The notes under the pieces were generated by a model that was not told the origin of the DNA, made no database searches, and saw only the letters and a program-made list of their open reading frames with translations. Both the position numbers and the translations under genes were made by a program. From Torreya grandis (lineage: Eukaryota > Streptophyta > Pinopsida > Cupressales > Taxaceae): 64,000 nt of DNA. Below, piece by piece: positions 12,708-23,594 of the stretch (positions are counted from its first letter, which is position 1; each line of letters opens with the position of its first letter). The stretch lies in contig JARHVA010008408.1 of NCBI GenBank assembly GCA_037957365.1, positions 342,001 to 406,000 of the forward strand. Reading direction: 5' to 3'.

Positions 12708-13003
12708 TGTAGTCAATTTGGCACACACCAAATTATAGGTATAAAATGGAAGGATCAACTAGTTAGGATACCCCTCTTCCACCTCTTATAAAAGGAAATA
12801 AACTTGGCAATAACTTTCCCAAGATATCTATCTAGTAGATCATGGTATACTAGATACCTTAGTAGGTTGATGCCATAACTTATTCCATATTAGGGTCTTA
12901 TTTATAATATACTTACAAAGTTATGAAATAAACTTGGTCTATTATGTTTATAAGAACCATCTCATTCAAACTTATCAATGAACCCATCGATGGTTGGCAT
13001 TAT
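12708..13003 (-). mobile_element. Partial 5' LTR of element B, ending at the element 1 insertion
   Basis: The segment from TGTAGTCAATTTGG at 12708 up to the first base of element 1 lies where the 5' LTR of minus-strand element B must be. Only about 300 bases remain before the start of element 1, so the rest of this LTR should lie beyond 49509. I did not find a second copy of it in the window, so its identity as an LTR rests on position next to the primer-site-like sequence. Confidence 0.4.
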
Positions 13004-13430
13004 TGTTTCCAACATCCCCCTTCTTTCCATAGGAAATGGGGACCCACCTTTTTTAGACTATGGTCTTGACTTTGAGCCCCTCTTTTATATGTTTATGCAA
13101 AATCCAAGAAAAGACTAATTATTAGTCTTGCATACTTTGGCAAGATGGCATTGGTGTTGTGTTTTCATAAACTATCTTTATATTTGTATCAGGTTTATTT
13201 TATTGGGCTTATGTCTTTGGGCTTATCTTTATCAAACTTATGTAATTTTGTTTTTATTAGGTATTTTTTTCATTATTTGAATTCTTTTGAACTTATTATT
13301 TTAGTTATTTTCATAGACGTATCTTTGTTGAGTATATTGTTTTAGACATTTTGTTTAAAATAATTCCCCTAATGGAATTGGGTCTACAAGATTTTTTCCA
13401 TAGGCATTTTGCCCAATGAAATAGACATAC

Positions 13431-13640
13431 CCTTTGGACCTTTTGAAACATACCTTTTAAGAATTGTATCTTGGGCCTTTACCCTCTGAGATATACCCTA
13501 CATGACTTCTATCTTGGGCCCTTTCCATTCAAACTTTTTGAACATGACCCTTTATGACTTTTATCTCAGGGCTTTTGCCCTTCATGCCTACCCTTCAAAA
13601 ATTTTGTCTTGAGTACTTTTCCCTCCAAATAACCCTTCAA
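13431..13640. repeat. Imperfect minisatellite in the element 1 LTR
   Basis: Roughly 45-50 base units recur, built on phrases such as ATGACTTTTATCTTGGGCC followed by TTTGCCCTTCA. The same array occurs in the 3' LTR at 46731-46900, so it predates insertion. Confidence 0.7.
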
Positions 13641-14339
13641 TATAATTGCAAAAGATATATTTTTTTATGGAATTGGGTATTTAGGGGAATTATTATGAAC
13701 ATTTTGTTTGAAATAATTCCCTTGATGTAATAAACTATGGGATTTGTGTCTCAAATATTTTGTCTAGAAGAAATGTAATTCCTTTGGATTTTATGTTTCA
13801 GACATTCTATCCAATGAAATTAGTTTCCCTAAAATAATTCCCCTATATAAAATCCCCAAAAAAATACCCTATTACCAAGTGGAATACCTACATGATCAAA
13901 GTGAAAGTCAAAAAGTCTAAGCCAAGATCCTATGGCACATGTTTACTAGGGCCCATTTGATCCAACAACATGGGATATAGTTGAAACATCAAAGTAACCC
14001 ACTAATCTCCATGAGGGTGATAAATTTCACCATCATGGGAGCCTAATTTAGTGATAAAATTACCCATGGGAAGAAGTAAGGAGCATAATACAAAGAGCTC
14101 AGTGAGCCCTGAGTAGTTGCCAAGTGGCACACATATGAGTACTTTTTAGCTTAGACTTTAATCCTAAGGTTTTTCCATGTTTATTAACATAAATAAACCT
14201 TATTTTAAAATTATGTCCTAAGTTATTTTCATATAGACCTTAATCTAAGTTATATTCTAAAGTCTTTTTTTTTTATATTTTTCAAGATCAGGGAGTCTTG
14301 AGGAAATGACAAGTATCAAACAACCAAGAAGTTAACTTG

Positions 14340-14720
14340 ATTTTATGGTCATGTGGATGTCCTTGATGTTCATGTGAATGTCAAAATTAAGCTCAGAGAT
14401 AAAAGGATTGGGTTTAAATTTTAATGGTTGTGTGGATGTTATTGATGATCATGAAGACATATTTGATGGTCGTGTTAATTTCAAATTTAGGCACAACAAC
14501 TAAAAGACATGGGATTAAATTTTGATGGTCATGTGGACATCATTGATGGTTAAAAGGATGTTGTTAACGGTTACACGATTGTTAAATTTAAGATTAGAAA
14601 AAAAAAATGATAGGGGATTAAATTATGATAGTCATGTGGATGGCCTTGACATTCATGAGGACATCATTGACATTCATGAAAATTTCATTGATGGTCACGT
14701 GGATGTCAAATTTAAGCTTG
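14340..14720. repeat. Imperfect tandem repeat 'GATGGTCATGTGGA' in the 5' LTR
   Basis: Units of very roughly 100-130 bases, each with sub-phrases like GGTCATGTGGACATCATTGA and GTCAAATTTAAG, repeat three to four times. Translated on plus they give Asp/His/Val-rich stretches (for example 14522-14725), but the open frame follows from the repeat and I do not consider it a gene. The homologous array in the 3' LTR is at 47590-47945. Confidence 0.75.
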
Positions 14721-15412
14721 TAAATTAGCCATTTTGAAATCAAGGGTTAGTGGGTCTAGGTAGATCAATGGCCAACATTGATCTGTATAGTTGATCCGAT
14801 GGTGTGAGATCAATAGAGACAATTCAAAGGTATAAAAATAATTGAGGAGATATAAAGTGGCACAAAAACATTTGATCTAGGACTAGAAAGAGCACAAAGG
14901 CCCTATAGAGCTACCAAGTGGCACACTATCATTCCATCATGCAAACAATTAAGGGTATGAGTCTTAGGTAGAATTTTTAAAGATTTAAAATTAGTGAGAG
15001 GCATGGGAAACATGAAATTCATTGTTATTTTTAGTTATTCATAGTTTCACTAGTTCTAAATCATTGATAGAATGATACTTATCTTTGACAAACAACTTGT
15101 AGTTCTAGTTTCCATCACCCTGACTATTCAGACCACGTAGCCTTAAAAGGTTAACACATTGTGCATGTATAGTTTTATAAATGATGTATATCTTTTTAAA
15201 AATTTCATGTATTTCAAGGTATAATTGTAAGAAATTACCTTCATCTTCATGTACATGTACATGTTTCATAGATTTTGCAAAGGATATTTTAAACTGATAA
15301 CTATAATTAGACCCTTATACATTTTTCAACCACAATTAGAACTCAAGTTCTGACAATCACATGTAATGACCTTGCATTAACATAAAGGATGAGGTGACCC
15401 TTTCCCTAAGTC

Positions 15413-15421
15413 TATATAAAT
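15413..15421 (+). promoter_or_regulatory. TATA box in the 5' LTR of element 1
   Basis: TATATAAAT follows a short C-rich stretch (GACCCTTTCCCTAAG). The same arrangement occurs at 48641-48649 in the 3' LTR. It is the likely core promoter of the element. Confidence 0.6.
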
Positions 15422-16282
15422 AATTGTATTTTACTTGGATTTTTGTTAGAGAATTTTGAATATAAGAGCAACATTAATTTTGATCATCAACGAATGTGTT
15501 TGTATATTTTGTTTCCAATTTCTATATAATTAGTTATTAATTTCTTTGGTTATATGTTTCAAAAATATTTAGTGTGCAATAGTTGTGAATGTATTCTTGA
15601 TTATTTTGATTGATGTAATGATATATAAATGTGTAATATTTATTGAAAGATTGGTAAAATATATTGGTTAAGATAGTCAAGTTGTTTGATTCATAATTTT
15701 GATTGTCTATGAATGATTTCTTGGATGTATTTTTTTTGTTTGAGAAAATTTTTCCCTAGATACTTCACTAGCCTAAGCCATAATCTCCTAATTAAGGGTG
15801 TGCAATATCTACCTTAAAAAGAACAACGTTTATTTGAGGTTAGTGAATTTTATGCATTTTTATCTCATTATAATTATTATCCATGTTTGATTTTGTGTGT
15901 GAAATTACTTATAGCAACATGCATAGGTTTTGAGAGGACGTGTCTTTTTGAAAACCAACTAGAGAAGTAATTCTTGAAACCCATAGAGCCTCCTTTTTTT
16001 CCTTACTCTTCCCTCCTTTTCAATTTTGTTTTGATATCTACCCACTTTAGATTAGAAACCAACCACCCATATAACTCATATAGAGATTTACTACCATTAT
16101 TAGTAACCACACATCCATCTAAAATACCTTGTCAACAACCTATATACCCTACTAGCTATTCCATCAATAGGTTATTCAAACCACATATCTATAACTCATG
16201 TATTGTAGTGGAGTTTACCTCTATTGAGATCCTAAAAAATTAGGGGATACCTCATTATGATATGTTATGCATAAAACATACA

Positions 16283-16540
16283 TCAAAAGTTTACTGGCAC
16301 TATAAAGAGGGATTATACCCTTGTTAATAGTAGTTATCCTTTACATAGAGTTACACTGGAGCCACCCAGTAGAGTGACTAGATCTAATTTCTAGGCTAGT
16401 TTTTTAGTCTCACGCCTAAAAAATCATAGGAGACCTAGAATTGTGCCAAAAGTCCTAGTTCAAAACAATTCACCTCCTCTATTAGGGGATGCCTTACCTA
16501 TAAGGAACCTTTTACCTATTAATTAACCAATGGCTCTACA
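16283..16540 (+). other. Primer-site-like sequence and leader of element 1
   Basis: The word TGGCACTATAAAGAGGG at 16295-16311, shortly after the LTR end, matches the corresponding word of element B and probably marks the tRNA primer site. The rest, up to the first readable gag sequence, holds no gene. Confidence 0.5.
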
Positions 16541-17560
16541 CTAGTTAGTTGGATCTTCTATTTTTGTCTCAAGAATTATACATGATTTACCTCAAAATCT
16601 CAAAATGTACTTACCATCCTTTTCTCATATTGAAACAAGGATAGTAGAGGAACATATCAAATATTTTAAATCTGCATTAAGGCTAATGAATGTTGTCAAT
16701 GAGGATTTTTCATGCATATTTTTCCCATTTACTTTAATGGACACTCTGTATGATTAGTATTTAAATCTAATACAAAATTATATCACTTATTGTGATGAAT
16801 GTCAAGCAAATTTTCTTGCATAGTTTGGACATTTCATTGATCCTAGTTTGGTATACCAACACTTCACCAACATGAAGAGAAAAATTAATGAACCCATCCA
16901 TGCTTTCAAAGCAAGGTTCCAAAATATGTACAACTAGTTGATCCCAAGGTTAAAACCAGATGAACCATTAGCATTGGAGATGTACAAGAATGCCCTAGAC
17001 CCAATCATTATTGTGTTCTTGAAAAGAGTAGTTTCTACCAATAGTTTGATATTAGCATACAAAAAGGCTATCAATATAGATATGTAGCTCAACCATCAAA
17101 TGCCTGATACACCTAATGTCAACAATGGATTTATAGCATTAAATACAATACCACATGTGAAGTAGAATGTTTCCACATTTAATCAAAATCAATTATACAC
17201 ATTGCCTCCACTGACACAAATAATACAACCAAATTTCATCTTCTTAAACAATCATATGATAGGTAATGGTTACCAACATAATCAATAATCAACTACACTC
17301 CCCACTACTATTTTATAAGTTACTAATTCTATAAAGGTAGAATGAAATTTTATCTAAATGATGGTTTAAAATATGAGCAATGACTTCTTGAATATGAAAA
17401 AGAAGATGGGAAATACTAATGGCCCAATTGACAATTATAATGTTGGGTTCTAAAAATATAATAGACCCTTTAACAATCCTAATAAACTAAATAAGCTTCC
17501 AGAGATCAACATAGTAGAAATGGATCTTCCCAATTGGTGAAAAATTCATAATAATTTTGA
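16541..17560 (+). pseudogene. gag: gag (capsid) of element 1
   Basis: The core at about 16580-17000 reads I-H-D-L-P-Q-N-L-K, then E-E-H-I-K-Y-F-K, F-F-P-F-T-L-M, a F-G-H-F-I-D-P segment, then K-R-K-I-N-E-P-I-H-A-F-K-A-R-F and the closing L-K-P-D-E-P-L-A-L-E-M-Y-K-N-A-L. This is the layout of plant Gypsy gag (retrotrans_gag type) proteins. About 17090-17330 is an Asn/Gln/Pro-rich tail. No CCHC zinc knuckle is readable. Several TAG codons and a few other stops break it. Gag forms the particle shell; here it is inactive. Confidence 0.75.
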
Positions 17561-18089
17561 GAATGGTGAGTTCAACTACATTTAATTTTGTGTATCATTC
17601 AAAATATTTCAAAAAGAGGTGGTTAGAAAAGATCATATGTATAATCCACCTGAGCATCATTTGGATCTTGCCTCTTCTAGCACTACCATGTTCTTTAAAC
17701 TCATAAGTTTCCCTTTCCAAGTGAAGATGACTTTGACCCAGAACAAAATATGGATGAAGTTCACACTTTTTAGTAGTTTTAGAGAGGTGCATACAATATA
17801 AGGAATAAGCAACCACTTAAAAAATCAACTCCTCAAAATACCATGGTGAACCCTCCCAATCTTAAAGCAAACAATAATCTTCCTCCTCCAGAGGGAAATA
17901 TTAGCCATAGAGTAAGGAAAAACTAAGAAAAAGAGGATACAACATTATAAATGATATGAAAAATATCAAGGTGAATATAACCCTGCATGACCTAATTAAA
18001 AGTAGTTGTTATGGAAGTCTATTACTAGAAAGGCTCCTATGGAAAGAGCTAAAACATATACAAATAAAGTGAAGGTTGTTGATGCCAAC
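17561..18089 (+). pseudogene. gag-pol linker of element 1
   Basis: A decayed linker between gag and protease. It keeps two short open runs (17619-17798 on plus; the overlapping minus frame is a shadow) and a Lys/Arg-rich stretch about 17930-18080. No domain was recognised. Confidence 0.45.
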
Positions 18090-18480
18090 ATCATCTACAA
18101 GAGTAATCTAGAAGTTCCACCCTTCCTAATTACTATCTAAGAATTTAGTAAGAATATTCATAATGGTTTAGTTGATTCTAAAGCTTCTATGACTATCATG
18201 TCTACTTTTATATGTCAAAAGCTTGATTTGATTCCAAGCTTTTCAAAGAGGATAGTTTCACAACTAGACAAAATATTATTACTAGTATTTGGAGAATTGA
18301 CCAATATGTCCATTTAATTAGAATCTAAACCAAGAGTCTAGATGGCCATTGATACTCTAGTGGTAGATATACCTGAAGGCTATAGACAATCACTGAGTAG
18401 AAATTGGTCCAAAATACTCAACATATATCTCTCCATAGACTTCTCTCATATCTAGCTACCATGGAGAGGAATTATAAATC
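18090..18480 (+). pseudogene. Aspartic protease of element 1, active site altered
   Basis: The frame reads L-E-V-P-P-F-L-I-T-I, then H-N-G-L-V-D-S-K-A-S-M-T-I-M. This corresponds to the retropepsin active-site segment L-V-D-S/T-G-A-S, with the Gly after Asp-Ser changed to Lys. A hydrophobic strand, a L-P-x-F-S-K-like stretch and a Leu/Val-rich C-terminal segment follow. Retropepsin would cut the Gag-Pol polyprotein. The catalytic Asp is kept but the altered loop and nearby stops argue against activity. Position between gag and the RNase H-like domain fits. Confidence 0.6.
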
Positions 18481-18627
18481 AAATTATAATTAATAGAGAG
18501 CCAAGAATGAAGTATCCCATTATAGAGTATAATATCAAGAATGAAGATGAAAAGTATGATTCTCTCAACCTTGTTATTTGTTATTTTACTACTAAAAATC
18601 AAGTAAAAAAGATAGAACTTAAAGGTT

Positions 18628-19030
18628 CTAATTAGTTATGGACAATATAATTTTATGGTGATAGATCCAAGCAAGGATCAGGCATGAGAATCAAGTTGAT
18701 TGATCCATAAAGTAAAAGGTTCTTGGTAGCATACAAGTTACAATTTCCAACCATGAGTAATAGAGTTGAGTATGAGGATTTAGTTTTGGAACTATAGTTT
18801 ACACTTAAGAATAACATGAAGCAAATACTAGTATTTGGTGAATCAAATTTGGTGGTTCACCAAGTCATAAATAAATACCAATCCAATCTATCTTATTTGA
18901 TAAGATACAAGCATAAAGCATGGGACCTAATTGAAATCTTTGAAGCTTTCAACATAGTATCACTTTTTACAGAGAATAATCAAACCATTGATTCATTAGC
19001 TATTATTTATTCTAATTTGGAGCCTCTATA
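18628..19030 (+). pseudogene. RNase H-like domain located upstream of RT (element 1)
   Basis: The frame reads F-Y-G-D-R-S-K-Q-G-S-G (first catalytic Asp kept), then S-N-R-V-E-Y-E-D-L-V-L-E-L (catalytic Glu kept), then L-V-F-G-E-S-N-L-V-V-H-Q-V, where the usual F-G-D-S Asp has become Glu. W-D-L-I-E-I-F-E-A-F-N-I follows and then a D-S-L-A segment. This is the additional RNase H type of Tat-like plant elements. It lies between protease and RT, not after RT. 18816-19028 is open for 71 codons. From memory, plant Gypsy polyproteins with this upstream placement exist. It would cleave RNA in RNA/DNA hybrids; the D-to-E change and other breaks suggest it is dead. Confidence 0.7.
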
Positions 19031-19640
19031 AGAATCTAAGATAAAAAAAATCTCAATTAAATGGGTTACTTGCCTTTCTATTCCAAATAATGTAGAAAAT
19101 TTCCAAGTCTTTGATGATGACCAATAGATTATTTAGTTTTTAATTGATTCAAGGGAATTTTAATCCCAAATCATCGATGATAAGGACATTATTCACCTCT
19201 CTCAAGAGGAATTAGATAGAGAAGGCATTCTCTAGCTCAAAGAAAATTGAATTCTAGCTAGGTTGGTCTCTTTAGAAAGACCATTTGACATAGACCCCCA
19301 AGATCAATAATTTAGGTAGCCCAAGGTCAATCAATCATATTTCAAAAGAGAAAATCTAGGAGATGAACATATCCTGAATTATCTTAACATTGGTCTTAAT
19401 TTCACCCCAAAAGAGAGACAATGAGTGAAGGATTTAATCACTTGATACAGGGAATTCATTACTTATACATATAAAGACTTGAAGGTGTATGACCCATAAG
19501 TTATTACTCATACAATTTCATCAAAGCCAGATCACAAGCCATTCAAAAAAGGCAAATAATGGTAAATCCTATTGTGGATCCTCTCATTTAGAAAGAAGTG
19601 GATAAGATGTTAAGCATAAAAATAATATTTTTAGTAAGAC
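19031..19640 (+). pseudogene. Connector between the upstream RNase H and RT (element 1)
   Basis: The segment includes V-F-D-D-D-x-x-I-I (19108-19135), an acidic D-D-K-D-I-I-H-L-S-Q-E-E-L-D stretch, N-I-G-L-N-F-T-P-K-E-R, and Y-K-D-L-K-V-Y-D-P before K-P-D-H-K-P-F-K-K-G-K. The last part corresponds to the conserved lead-in to Gypsy RT (the '..P.rq..rr..P' region). Most stops are TAG at positions where Gln fits. Confidence 0.6.
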
Positions 19641-20312
19641 ATTCTACCTAAGTGTCCAATTTGGTCCTAGTAGTAAATAAGAATGGTGAGATTATATTAT
19701 GTAAATTTTAGGAATTTGAATAAGGCTTTTAAAAAGGATAATTATCCTCTACCTTCTTTGGATGAGGTGATATAGATAGTAAGTGGTTCTGAAATGATGT
19801 CCTTCTTGGATAGATTTTTAGGTTGCAATCAAGTACTAGTGTAATCTAAGGATAAAATAAAGACATAATTCACTATGATGTTGGGAAATTATACATATAA
19901 GAGGATGTCATTTGGCCTAATAAATGTAGGAGCTACATTTAAATGCACCAAGGATCACACATTTAAAGGATTGAAAGGAAAATGCTTAATCATCTACATG
20001 GATGATCTTATAATATTGTTAAAGGATAGGAAGGATCACGTAATTCAACTACAATCTATATTTGAGAGATGTAAAAGGTTTGGTATTTCACTAAACCCAA
20101 ATAATAGCATATTTAGAGTGATTGAAGGCAATATTTTTGGCCACATCATCACCAAGGATGGGATCACCATTGATCTAGATAAAATTTAATCAATTTCAAA
20201 AATTCAACCACCAAACAACAAAAAGGATCTTAAATTATTTTTAATAAAGATTAACTTCACAAGGAAGTTCATCTTAGGATTTGTAAAAAAATTTAGACCT
20301 CTGAATGCCATG
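19641..20312 (+). pseudogene. pol: Reverse transcriptase of element 1
   Basis: In order: V-N-F-R-N-L-N (fingers), D-N-Y-P-L-P-S-L-D-E-V, S-F-L-D-R-F-L-G-C-N-Q (first catalytic Asp region), then the 104-codon open stretch 19875-20186. That stretch has Y-K-R-M-S-F-G-L-I-N-V-G-A-T-F, the catalytic Y-M-D-D-L box, R-C-K-R-F-G-I-S-L-N-P, and G-H-I-I-T-K-D-G-I. Thumb residues F-T-R-K-F-I-L-G-F follow. These are the canonical Ty3/Gypsy RT motifs. The YMDD box is intact but the 5' half has frameshifts and stops. RT would copy element RNA into cDNA within the particle. Confidence 0.85.
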
Positions 20313-20800
20313 CTTAAGTATGATGCCAAAATATAGTGGATGAATGAAGACCAAAAGTCCTTCTAGGACATTAAAGATGCAATATCATAGGATTTAGTAT
20401 TAATCAATATATATTTCAATAAATTTTTATACTTATATTAATTTAATTCAAAGCATATAATTGTAGCTATCATCACACAGAACAAGGATGAGATTGAGCA
20501 TCTAATTACATTTATGAACACAAATTTGAAAGATGTAGACTGAAGCACTCCATGATTAACAAACAATTTTTCTCGCTTATCAAAGCCATGAAGAAGTTTT
20601 AGCATTAAAATTTGAGGAATAAAAACATTTCCATTGTGCTTGATCCTATGATCAAGCTCACCCTATCATAGAATGAATTAGGAGATTGATGAGGTAAATG
20701 GATGGCCAAGCTATAATAATTTGACATAGAGATCAAGCTTGTAAAGATCATTCAGGGCCAAGCCATTGTTCATCTTATGATTAAACTAGATCCATGCATA
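20313..20800 (+). pseudogene. RT connection and second (Gypsy-type) RNase H of element 1, first of several copies
   Basis: The frame reads A-K-I-x-W-M-N-E-D-Q-K-S-F, F-x-D-I-K-D-A-I-S, then L-V-L-I-N (strand before the RNase H core). Q-N-K-D-E-I-E-H-L-I-T-F-M-N-T-N-L-K-D follows, with a frameshift into P-M-I-K-L-T-L-S and W-M-A-K-L-Q-type sequence. These match the Gypsy RT-RNase H junction ('..F..lK..l...pvL..pd.....i..dAS'). The Asp of the DAS motif is not conserved in the copies I read. With the upstream domain this gives element 1 two RNase H-like regions. Confidence 0.65.
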
Positions 20801-21774
20801 CTTAAGTAGGATGCCAAAATATAGTGGATGAATGAAGCCCAAAAGTCCTTCTAGGACATTAAAGATGCAATATCATAGGATTCAGTATTAATCAATCTAT
20901 ATTTTAGTAAATTTTTCTACTTATATTCATTTAATTAAAATCATATAATTTTAGATATCATCACATAGAATAAGGATGAGACTAAGCATCTAATTACATT
21001 TATGAACACAAATTTGAAAGATGTAGACTCATGTACTCCATGATTAACAAAAAAAATTCTCCCTTGTCAAAGCCATGAAGAAGTTTTAGCATTAAATTTT
21101 GAGGAATAAAACTATTTCCATTGTGCTTGATCCTATGATCAAGCTCACCCTATCATAGAATGAATTAGGAGATTGATGAGGCAAATGGATGGCCAAGCTA
21201 TAAAAATATGACATAGAGATCAAGCATGTAAAGATCATTCAAGGCAAAGGCATTGTTAATCTTATGATTAAACTAGATCAATGCATGCTTAAGTAGGATG
21301 CCAAAATATAGTGGATGAATGAAGCCCAAAAGTCCTTCTATGACATTAAAGATGCAATATCATAGGATTCAGTATTAATCAATCTATATTTTAATAAATT
21401 TTTCTACTTATATTCATTTAATTAAAAGCATATAATTGTAGCTATCATCACACAAAAGAAGGATGAGACTAAGCATCTAATTAGATTTATGAACAAAAAT
21501 TTGAAAGATGTAGACTCATGTACGCCATGATTAACAAACAAATTTTCTCCCTTATCAAAGCCATGAAGAAGTTTTAGCATTAAATTTTGAGGAATAAAAA
21601 ATTTTCAATTGTGCTTGATCCTATGATCAAGCTCACCCTATCATAGAATGAATTAGGAGATTGATGAGGCAAATGGATGGCCAAGCTCTAACAATTTGGC
21701 ATAGAGATCAAGCATGTAAATATCATTTAAGGCCAAGGAATTGTCCATCTTATGATTAAACTATATCCATGCAT
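20313..21774 (+). repeat. Three tandem copies of a 487-488 bp unit over the RT/RNase H region
   Basis: The anchor CTTAAGTA.GATGCCAAAAT occurs at 20313, 20801 and 21288 (periods 488 and 487). Each unit carries the same order: AATATAGTGGATGAATGAAG, TCATAGGATT.AGTATTAATC, ACTCCATGATTAACAAA, GAATGAATTAGGAGATTGATGA. The unit codes for the end of RT and the second RNase H of element 1. The third copy is also the first part of the larger 1334-bp unit. Confidence 0.9.
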
Positions 21775-22260
21775 AATAGTTTAAAATGTATGTGAACCTC
21801 AAGTATCTAGAGGAGAGTGGTATACTAATATAATACATTATTTACTTATAGGAACTTGTTCCCCAAAACTTAATAAAGAGATAAAAAGAGCTTTGAGGAT
21901 TAAATTTCCTCATTACGTGATCAAGAAGGGAGTCCTGTAGAGAATAATTTATGAAGGTATTTATCTCATGTGTGTATCCATAGACAAAGTTATATAAATT
22001 TTAGATAACTTGCATCAAAAAATAGGCAATGATAATCTATTTGGGAATACCACATCCCATAAGATCTTAAGAATGGGCTACTATTGGCCAAACTTTTTTA
22101 AATATGCTCACACTTATGTGAGAACATGCCATTAATGTAAATATTTAACCAAGATGGAGGTACACAAAATAATGCCTTTACATCTAGTTGTTGAAGGAGG
22201 GTCATTTTCCTAGTGGGGTTTAGACTTCATTGGAGTCATCAACCCAAAATCCTCAACATG
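21775..22260 (+). pseudogene. Integrase N-terminal domain of element 1, copy 1
   Basis: The frame includes L-H-Q-K-I-G-N-D-N-L-F-G-N-T-T-S-H-K-I-L-R, G-Y-Y-W-P-N-F-F-K-Y-A-H, and T-C-H-Q-C-K-Y-L. This is the HHCC zinc-binding domain of Gypsy integrase (His pair, then C-x2-C). It runs on through Q-W-G-L-D-F-I-G-V-I-N-P, the start of the catalytic core. It stops at 22260, where a copy of the element 2 LTR head begins. Confidence 0.8.
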
Positions 22261-23108
22261 TGTTTCATTATTTTTGGGAAACTAGGGTCTAGTTCCTAAA
22301 TAATAAAGGGTCTTGAATAGAGTGAAAAATCCAATCAAATATAGTAAAAGATAGGTATTTATCAGGTACTCCATGATTAATAGATAAATTTTCTCCCTTA
22401 TCAAAGCCATGAAGAATTTTTAGCATTAAATTTTGAGGAATAAAACCATTTCCATTATGCTTGATCCTATTATCAAGCTCACCCTATCATAGAATGAATT
22501 AGGAGATTGATGAGTCAAATGGATGGCCAGGATATAACAATTTGACATAGAGATCAAGCCTGTAAAGATCATTCAGGGCCAAGGCATTATTCATCTTATG
22601 ATTAAATTAGATCTATACATGCTTAAGTAGGATTCCAAAATATAGTGGATGAATGAAGCCCAAAAGTCCTTCTAGGACATTAAATATGCAATATCATAGG
22701 ATTTAGTATTAATCAATCTATATTTTAATAAATTTTTCTACTTATATTCATTTAATTCAAAGCATATAATTTTAGCTATCATCACACAGAATAAGGATGA
22801 GACTAAGCATCTAATTACATTTATGAACACAAATTTGAAAGATTTAGACTCAGGTACTCCATGATTAACAAACAAATTTTCTCCCTTATCAAAGCCATGA
22901 AGAAGTTTTAGCATTAAATTTTGAGGAATAAAAAAATTTCAATTGTGCTTGATCCTATGATCAAGCTCACCCTATCATAGAATGAATTAGGAGATTGATG
23001 AGGCAAATGGATGGCCAAGCTCTAACAATTTGACATAGAGATCAAGCATGTAAATATCATTTAAGGCCAAGGAATTGTCCATCTTATGATTAAACTATAT
23101 CCATGCAT

Positions 23109-23594
23109 AAGAGTTAAAAATGTATCTGAAGCTCAAGTCTATATAGGAGAGTGGTATATTGATATAATACATTATTTAATTATAGGAACTTATTCCTGAT
23201 AACTTAATAAAGAGATAAAAAGAGCTTTGAGGCTTAAATTTCCTCATTACATGATCAAGAAGGGATTCCTCTAGAGAATAAATTATGAAGGTATTTATCT
23301 CAAGTGTGTATCCATAGAAAAAGTTAAATAAATTTTAGATAACTTTCATCAAAAAATAGGTAATGATCATCTTTTTGGGAATACCACATCCCATAAGATC
23401 TTAAGAATGGGCTACTATTGGCAAAAAAAATTTAAATATGCTCACACTCATGTGACAACATGCCATTAATGTAAATATTTAACCAAGATGGAGGTACACA
23501 CAATAATTCCTTTACATCTAGTTGTTGAAGGAGGGCCATTTGACTAGTGGGGTTTAGAATTCATTGGAGTCATCAACCCAAAATCCTCAACATG
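23109..23594 (+). pseudogene. Integrase N-terminal domain, copy 2 (amplified)
   Basis: This is the same sequence as 21775-22260 offset by 1334 bases. The zinc-binding and G-Y-Y-W segments are recognisable with further substitutions and stops. It ends where the second copy of the element 2 LTR head begins at 23595. Confidence 0.8.

Larger units (their letters stand above)
13004..16282 (+). repeat. 5' LTR of element 1 (about 3.28 kb)
   Basis: It is collinear with 46302-49509 over its whole length, from CATCCCCCTT near the left end to GAGATCCTAAAA and ATAAAAC at the right end. The left end reads TGTTTCC and the right end reads ..TACA. A TATA box lies at 15413, giving a long U3 of about 2.4 kb and R-U5 of about 0.85 kb. 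It contains two imperfect minisatellites (13431-13640 and 14340-14720). The LTRs have diverged visibly through many substitutions and small indels, so the insertion is old. Confidence 0.85.

Noticed and set aside
17595..17816. 73-codon minus frame in the gag-pol linker
   Set aside because: Antisense to element 1; no motif.
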